Assembly: GCA_011330545.1 (NCBI GenBank)
Contig: DRQI01000431.1
Location: 1 to 10,355 of the forward strand
Source: Flavobacteriia bacterium
GTDB taxonomy: Bacteria; Bacteroidota; Bacteroidia; Flavobacteriales; Flavobacteriaceae
DNA: 10,355 nt
Direction: 5' to 3'
The notes under the pieces are model-generated. The model did no database searches, was not told where the DNA came from, and saw only the letters and a program-made list of their open reading frames with translations. Position numbers and translations under genes: made by a program. Positions 6,203-10,355 of the stretch are shown one piece after another (position 1 is the stretch's first letter; every line of letters begins with the position of its first letter).

Positions 6203-8227
6203 TTAATTTTTCTCAGGTAAAAAACTATACGTTTTTGCATAGTTTAACATCTGGGTTGCAAAGTCTTTGGGTTGTGTCACTTTAATATCTGTAATTTCAC
6301 CGGCATCATTGGTTTCGGGTACGAGTACCGGATTTACAAATCCGCTGTACGGTGCAGATTCAAACTGTTTGTTGCGTTCTAATATTTCAGCATGTAATTT
6401 TTGGTCAACTTTTACGCCATAACCTTCCACTAATTTTTCAACAGCGGCAAAATCGCCTTCTGATTTTATGCGTTGTGTTTCGCGTAATAATTGGCCGAAA
6501 AGATCGTGTAACTTGTCATAATCATTGATGTTGAAATAGGTTTTTCCATTGCGGGTAATTTTTTCAATAACATTGTCGGCTTTTCCTTTTTCAAAAACCC
6601 AAGCTGATACCCATTGCCTGTTTCGCATGTGTGCTTCTTCAACGTCGTCGCCTAAATTCAGGCGTATTAATTGTGTCATCAATCCATTGCGGATATAACC
6701 GTCATATGCAGCCATACCTACTTTTTTCCAATCGTCTACCAAGCCTAATTCTTGTAATTTAGGGTCGTATAAATAGTACAATCCTACCAAATCTGCACGG
6801 CCTTCTTCTAAGGTTGAGGCATAATTTTTTAAGGTTTCTTTGGTTTCGCCAACTCCGGGATTTAACCGACCGGAAGCATGTCCGATAACTTCGTGTAAAG
6901 CCGTATGCAATTTATCGGCTAACTGTCCGTATTTTTCTTCCAATTCAAGTTCTAGGCTATCGTTTACAAACTCTTTTAATCGGCTGGTACCTTTGGCATT
7001 GTTATAGGCATCGATAATGTTTCCTAAAGAAACCGATTTACTGCCTACTTCGGCACGTATCCAATTGGCATTTGGTAAATTAACACCAATAGGCGTACTC
7101 GGGGAAGAATCTCCGGCTTCACCGGCAACAGAAACTACTTTATAAGTTACCCCAACAACACTATCTTTTTTATGAGCGTCCATGATAGGGGAATTATCTT
7201 CAAACCATTGGGCATTATCTGACACGACTTTCATTTTTTTTGACATATCAAAATCATTGATTTGTACAATGGTTTCATAAGAGCCCCGATAACCCAAAGG
7301 GTCATTATATACTTCAATAAAACTATTGATATAATCTACATTTCCATCGGTAACTTTGGTCCAAGCCACGTTGTAATCGTCCCAAGTTTGTAAGTCGCCG
7401 GTTTTATAATAGTCAATTAACAAGCCCAGTGCTTTGCCTTGTGCTTCATTTTCGGCAACGCCTTTGGCTTTTTCTAACCATTTTATAATTTGGTCAATAG
7501 CGGCACCGTACAAGCCGCCTGATTTATAAACACGTTCTTTAAGAACGCCATTTTCTTTGACTAGCTGAGAGTTTAACCCGTAAGATAACGGCCTCTTTGG
7601 GTCAGGAGATTTCTTCTTTGCATAAAAAGAGGCTACATCGGCATTTGTTACATTTGGGCTGTAAAAATTAACAGCTGATAATAATGCATTGTCAACACCT
7701 TTGGCCAAATTTACTTTTTTAGTATCCTTATCATTAAAAATTACATCTAAGGCTTCGCCCGTTAAAGTGGTATTGGTTTCTTTTAATAAATTTTCCAGAT
7801 AATCTTTAGAAAATTCAGGCTTTATTTTGTCATTAGAATAGTGGTGGTGTATGCCATTTGAAAACCATACTCTTTTTAAATATACTTCAAAGGCTTTCCA
7901 ATCATCAGTTGTTTTATCGCCTTTAAAATGGGTATACACATTTTCGAGCGCTTTTCTTATGGTTAAATTATGGCGGTAGTTTTGATCCCACATAATATCG
8001 CGCCCTGCCAATCCTGCTTGGGTCAAATAATATACTAATTTTTTTTCTTTGAGGGTCAATTCGTCGAAGCCCGGAATTTTATACCGCAATATCTTCAAAT
8101 CGGCAAACTGCTCTACGACATAATTGAAGTCTTCTTTTTTCGCCTTTTCTACAGGTTCTTTTTTATCTGTACAAGACCATAATAAGCTAATAATAAGTAA
8201 GCTACTAAAAAAATAGTTGGTTTTCAT
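6203..8227 (-). CDS. Dipeptidyl-peptidase III-type zinc peptidase (M49), lipoprotein
   Basis: The chosen ATG at 8227 gives 674 aa. A TTG-initiated extension of ten codons is possible, but it would precede an otherwise normal signal sequence and overlap the promoter box. The N-terminus MKTNYFFSSLLIISLLWSC19 is a lipoprotein signal with the lipid-anchored Cys at 19, so the enzyme should be membrane-anchored and face the periplasm or outer membrane. The zinc motif of family M49, HExxGH, is present as H445-E-V-I-G-H450. The second motif, EE(C/G)RA(E/D), reads E474-E475-G-R-A-D479. Zinc ligands by family analogy are His445, His450 and Glu475, with Glu446 as the catalytic base. M49 enzymes release dipeptides from the N-terminus of short peptides, so the likely role is peptide use outside the cytoplasm. 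Length matches bacterial M49 members. Such proteins are sometimes mislabelled dihydrofolate reductase, but no such fold is visible. Confidence 0.92.
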   Translation of the reverse strand: MKTNYFFSSLLIISLLWSCTDKKEPVEKAKKEDFNYVVEQFADLKILRYKIPGFDELTLKEKKLVYYLTQAGLAGRDIMWDQNYRHNLTIRKALENVYTHFKGDKTTDDWKAFEVYLKRVWFSNGIHHHYSNDKIKPEFSKDYLENLLKETNTTLTGEALDVIFNDKDTKKVNLAKGVDNALLSAVNFYSPNVTNADVASFYAKKKSPDPKRPLSYGLNSQLVKENGVLKERVYKSGGLYGAAIDQIIKWLEKAKGVAENEAQGKALGLLIDYYKTGDLQTWDDYNVAWTKVTDGNVDYINSFIEVYNDPLGYRGSYETIVQINDFDMSKKMKVVSDNAQWFEDNSPIMDAHKKDSVVGVTYKVVSVAGEAGDSSPSTPIGVNLPNANWIRAEVGSKSVSLGNIIDAYNNAKGTSRLKEFVNDSLELELEEKYGQLADKLHTALHEVIGHASGRLNPGVGETKETLKNYASTLEEGRADLVGLYYLYDPKLQELGLVDDWKKVGMAAYDGYIRNGLMTQLIRLNLGDDVEEAHMRNRQWVSAWVFEKGKADNVIEKITRNGKTYFNINDYDKLHDLFGQLLRETQRIKSEGDFAAVEKLVEGYGVKVDQKLHAEILERNKQFESAPYSGFVNPVLVPETNDAGEITDIKVTQPKDFATQMLNYAKTYSFLPEKN

Positions 8228-8254
8228 TGTAAAATTGTTTTGTTTAACGGAGGT

Positions 8255-8262
8255 CAAATTTA
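8255..8262 (-). promoter_or_regulatory. -7 promoter box for the M49 peptidase gene
   Basis: On the minus strand this reads TAAATTTG, an exact TAnnTTTG box ending 27 bases before the ATG at 8227. No TTTG is seen at the usual -33 spacing. It lies back to back with the plus-strand box at 8286-8293. Confidence 0.5.
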
Positions 8263-8285
8263 ACGAAAAACTATGTATAAATTAC

Positions 8286-8293
8286 TATATTTG
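8286..8293 (+). promoter_or_regulatory. -7 promoter box for the SRPBCC-GyrI / WYL regulator operon
   Basis: TATATTTG matches TAnnTTTG exactly and ends 29 bases before the ATG at 8323. A good -33 element is not visible. Only 23 bases separate it from the divergent peptidase box, so the two promoters would compete or share control. Confidence 0.5.
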
Positions 8294-8322
8294 TGATGTT
8301 TGTAAACTAATTTTTCTTTACG

Positions 8323-9351
8323 ATGAAAGCCCTGAAATATATTTTTTTCTTATTGTTACTCGTCATTATCGGAGGTGCCATTTATATCGCCACGTTAGAA
8401 AATTCTTATAAGGTAGCCAGAACGAGATTGATTAAAGCTCCGGCACAAGTAGTTTATAATACTGTAAATGACTATAAAAGTTGGCCTTCATGGTCGCCTT
8501 GGTTAGAAAAAGATTCGTTGGCAGTAGTAACCTATGGCGATAATACAGTTGGTAAAGGAGCCTCTTACGCTTGGAAGAGTAGCCATAAAGAAGTTGGCGA
8601 AGGAAGTATAGAAACCATCGAGGCAAAGCCCTATGAAACCATCCACCAAAGAATTTCGTTTGAAGATTGGGATTCAGAATCTGATATCTATTGGAATTTT
8701 AAACCGATTGATGGAGGTACCGAAGTAACGTGGAGTATGAAAGGGAAAATGAATTTTATGTTTAAAGCCTACGCTGCTTTTACGGGCGGAATGGAAAAAC
8801 AAGTGGGGCCAAATTACGAACGGGGATTGTATAAATTGGATAGTGTAGTACAAGCAACTATGAAAAAATATAGCATTTCCGTAAACGGAATTACAACCCA
8901 TAGTGGCGGTTATTATCTATACAATACCACTTCTTGTAAGATTGACGAGTTTGATAGTAAAATGCAAGAAATGATGCATAGAGTAAAGCAATATGTACAA
9001 AAGAACAACATACAAATGGCAGGAAAGCCTTTTACTTTATATCATACTTATGATGAAGAAAATAATGCAGTGATATTTTCATCTGCCGTACCGGTGCCAG
9101 AGAGGGTAATTACAGAAGCAGGCAGTGGAATTTTAACAGGCATGCTAAAACCGTTTAAAGCGTTGAAAACTACTTTAAAAGGAGATTATGTTAATTTAAA
9201 AGAAGCCTGGGAAACAGCCAATGGGTATTTGACAGAAAACGGTTTAGAACAAGTGCTGGGAAGCCCGGCAATGGAAGTATACAGTACCGGGCCCGAAACG
9301 ACCCCAAACCCTGCCGAATGGTTGACAGAGATTTATATTCCTATAAAATAA
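8323..9351 (+). CDS. Membrane-anchored SRPBCC - GyrI-like fusion protein
   Basis: A 342-aa protein in three parts. Residues 5-24 are one hydrophobic segment (IFFLLLLVIIGGAIYI region), either a membrane anchor or an uncleaved signal. Residues about 30-175 look like an SRPBCC (polyketide-cyclase/START-like) domain: RTRLIKAPAQVVYNTVNDYKSW at the start, the W-SPW turn, and the later GGTEVTWSM strand. Residues about 183-342 look like a GyrI-like effector-binding domain, with GDYVNLKEAWETANGYL, then PAMEVYSTGPETTPN, then the closing TEIYIPI strand. Both folds have ligand pockets, so the protein probably binds or senses a small hydrophobic or cationic compound at the membrane. No enzymatic residues can be named. 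With the positive residues before and after the segment few in number, orientation is uncertain. The WYL regulator follows after 34 bases and is probably co-transcribed. Confidence 0.85.
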   Translation: MKALKYIFFLLLLVIIGGAIYIATLENSYKVARTRLIKAPAQVVYNTVNDYKSWPSWSPWLEKDSLAVVTYGDNTVGKGASYAWKSSHKEVGEGSIETIEAKPYETIHQRISFEDWDSESDIYWNFKPIDGGTEVTWSMKGKMNFMFKAYAAFTGGMEKQVGPNYERGLYKLDSVVQATMKKYSISVNGITTHSGGYYLYNTTSCKIDEFDSKMQEMMHRVKQYVQKNNIQMAGKPFTLYHTYDEENNAVIFSSAVPVPERVITEAGSGILTGMLKPFKALKTTLKGDYVNLKEAWETANGYLTENGLEQVLGSPAMEVYSTGPETTPNPAEWLTEIYIPIK

Positions 9352-9385
9352 ATATGCGAGATTTGGTAATTGTCAGTAGGAAGAA

Positions 9386-10114
9386 ATGAGCGAGCAAGGA
9401 AAATCGAGACTTATCAGATTAACAGCTATTCTAACCCAATTGCAATCGAAACGAATACTTACTGCAAGAGAAATTGCTGAAAAACATCATATCAGTATAC
9501 GAACGGTATATAGAGATATTAGAACTTTAGAGCAGTCAGGAATTCCCATAGTTACAGAAGAAGGAAAAGGATATACTATCATGCAAGGATTTTACTTGCC
9601 ACCGGTAATGTTTACCGAAAGTGAAGCCAATGCGTTGATTACTGCCGAACAATTAATACAAAAGAATAAAGACGCATCATTTACAGAAGAATACCAACGC
9701 GCTATTTCTAAGATAAAATCAATTTTACGTACTTCTCAAAAAGAAAAAACAGAACTTCTTGCCGATAGAATTATTTTCCGCAATAATTCAGAAAATAAAA
9801 AAACCAGTACCTACTTAATGACGGTTCAATTAGCACTTGCCAATTACAACCTTATCGCTATTGAATATCAATCTATGCAAGGAAAAAATACAAAGCGTAC
9901 CATTGAACCTTTTGCGCTGTATAGCACCCAAGAAAATTGGATTTTAATAGCTTTTTGTAGGTTGCGGAATGATTTTAGGGCTTTTCGTTTAGATAATATC
10001 AAGAAATTAACAGTTCAAAATCAATACTTTGAACCTCATAAAATGACCTTGCAAGAATATTTTGATATATGTAAAGAAAAATATTCTACTACCCCTGACA
10101 TACCCTTGTCATAA
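9386..10114 (+). CDS. YafY-type transcriptional regulator (HTH + WYL domain)
   Basis: A 242-aa cytoplasmic DNA-binding regulator. Residues about 7-65 form a winged helix-turn-helix of the HTH_11 type, with recognition helix SIRTVYRDIRTLE (37-49) and wing IPIVTEEGKGYTI. Residues about 141-211 form a WYL ligand-binding domain. The strand that names the family reads NWILIAF (184-190) rather than WYL, and the conserved FRAFRLDNI follows at 197-205. It ends about 30 residues after the WYL core, so it lacks the extra C-terminal (WCX) domain of longer YafY relatives. An AGGAAG stretch sits just before the ATG, too close to be a good Shine-Dalgarno. The gene follows the SRPBCC-GyrI gene by 34 bases. 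Its last codons contain an inverted repeat in the position of an operator for the next transcript, which is probably its target. The ligand is unknown. Confidence 0.92.
   Translation: MSEQGKSRLIRLTAILTQLQSKRILTAREIAEKHHISIRTVYRDIRTLEQSGIPIVTEEGKGYTIMQGFYLPPVMFTESEANALITAEQLIQKNKDASFTEEYQRAISKIKSILRTSQKEKTELLADRIIFRNNSENKKTSTYLMTVQLALANYNLIAIEYQSMQGKNTKRTIEPFALYSTQENWILIAFCRLRNDFRAFRLDNIKKLTVQNQYFEPHKMTLQEYFDICKEKYSTTPDIPLS
10096..10111. promoter_or_regulatory. Inverted repeat TGACA-N6-TGTCA, candidate operator of the WYL regulator
   Basis: TGACA (10096-10100) and TGTCA (10107-10111) are perfect reverse complements six bases apart, so the centres lie one helical turn apart, as expected for a dimeric winged-helix protein. 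The site covers the last codons of the regulator gene and ends 11 bases before an exact -7 box (10123-10130), overlapping the expected -33 region. Binding would block or reposition RNA polymerase. The link to this regulator is inferred from position. Confidence 0.55.
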
Positions 10115-10122
10115 CGCTTGCC

Positions 10123-10130
10123 TACTTTTG
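10123..10130 (+). promoter_or_regulatory. -7 promoter box for the transcript after the WYL regulator
   Basis: TACTTTTG matches TAnnTTTG exactly and lies 9 bases after the regulator stop codon. A TTG at 10106-10108 is only 14 bases upstream, shorter than normal spacing, which would fit a promoter needing an activator or one controlled by a protein at the overlapping inverted repeat. The leader to the main downstream gene would be about 155 bases. Confidence 0.5.
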
Positions 10131-10211
10131 CGGTATTAGATTCTTAACCGGACTCTAGTGATTTAAGGATAGAAACGAACATACTGTTTTTGGGTATTTT
10201 AAATCAAACAC

Positions 10212-10289
10212 ATGAAACTGAAAATAATGCTGACAGTAGTAATGATAGGTATGGATAGCTATTATATAACTGATAAAAAAACAACATAA
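10212..10289 (+). CDS. Possible 25-codon mini-ORF (leader peptide or remnant)
   Basis: ATG at 10212 to TAA at 10287-10289 encodes 25 aa: a Lys-containing start, a hydrophobic Met-rich stretch (IMLTVVMIGM) and a charged end (DKKTT). It resembles a clipped signal peptide. The stop is followed by one base and then the ATG of the next gene, so the two could be translationally coupled. It could equally be a chance frame or the decayed start of an exported protein. No family is recognised. Confidence 0.25.
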   Translation: MKLKIMLTVVMIGMDSYYITDKKTT

Positions 10290-10290
10290 A

Positions 10291-10355
10291 ATGAACGAAA
10301 AAGCAACAATTATTGAAATGGTACTATTCAAAACAAAAGATGGAATACCGCCGAA
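10291..10355 (+). CDS. Partial gene start, possibly antibiotic-biosynthesis-monooxygenase-like protein
   Basis: The first 21 codons, starting at the ATG at 10291 and running off the right edge, encode MNEKATIIEMVLFKTKDGIP. The phrase IEMVLFKTKDG is the opening beta strand and turn seen in small ferredoxin-like (ABM/Dabb-type) proteins, which often go on with a Ser/Pro-Glu-Glu helix. There is no signal peptide, so the product should be cytoplasmic. It sits downstream of the WYL regulator and its putative operator, which makes it the best candidate target. The identification rests on about 20 residues and is tentative. Confidence 0.5.
   Translation, partial: MNEKATIIEMVLFKTKDGIPP

Noticed and set aside
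8228..8257. TTG-initiated ten-codon extension of the M49 peptidase gene
   Set aside because: It would put polar residues before a complete lipoprotein signal and would overlap the exact -7 box at 8255-8262.
10143..10178. Imperfect inverted repeat CTTAA...TTAAG in the leader after the WYL regulator, considered as a terminator or riboswitch
   Set aside because: The stem is only about five AT-rich pairs with a long loop, has no U-tract, and matches no known riboswitch.

Overview
The window looks like an AT-rich chromosomal segment of a Bacteroidota species, most likely Flavobacteriaceae. The signs are A-rich gene leaders with little or no Shine-Dalgarno sequence, several exact TAnnTTTG promoter boxes (the Bacteroidota -7 element), signal peptides cut before Gln, and families that are common in flavobacteria: DUF3857 transglutaminase-like proteins, a lipoprotein M49 peptidase and an SRPBCC/GyrI fusion. 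There are no mobile elements, CRISPR arrays, phage genes or tRNA/rRNA genes.

Left part (1-4115, minus strand): a tandem array of exported DUF3857 proteins read from right to left. The 638-aa protein at 2083-3999 keeps a transglutaminase-type Cys and His. It overlaps by 4 bases (ATGA) a 648-aa paralogue at 140-2086 in which both residues are replaced. A third paralogue starts 20 bases further on and runs off the left edge. Its visible mature N-terminus is nearly identical to that of the second gene, so these two copies arose by a fairly recent tandem duplication. A flavobacterial-type promoter lies upstream of the array.

Middle left (4157-5597, minus): a ribosome/translation quality pair, rsgA (30S-assembly GTPase) followed by dtd (D-aminoacyl-tRNA deacylase). 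There is no clear terminator between dtd and the DUF3857 array.

Centre (5598-6192, plus): a small exported protein of unknown function, with a good -7 box in front. It is followed by a strong bidirectional terminator shared with the converging peptidase gene.

Right part (6203-10355): a lipoprotein dipeptidyl-peptidase III (M49) gene on the minus strand is divergent from a plus-strand gene for a membrane-anchored SRPBCC-GyrI fusion, with back-to-back -7 boxes between them. The fusion gene is followed after 34 bases by a YafY-type HTH/WYL regulator. The last codons of the regulator gene contain an inverted repeat, TGACA-N6-TGTCA, placed just upstream of a -7 box for the next transcript. That transcript begins with a 25-codon mini-ORF and then a gene cut by the right edge, possibly an antibiotic-biosynthesis-monooxygenase-like protein. 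My inference is that this right end is a small-molecule-responsive module in which the WYL protein controls the downstream gene, and perhaps itself.

Most of the window is ordinary core or near-core flavobacterial sequence. The points most worth a second look are the active/inactive transglutaminase-like tandem array, the operator embedded in the regulator's own 3' end, and the SRPBCC-GyrI/WYL gene pair.
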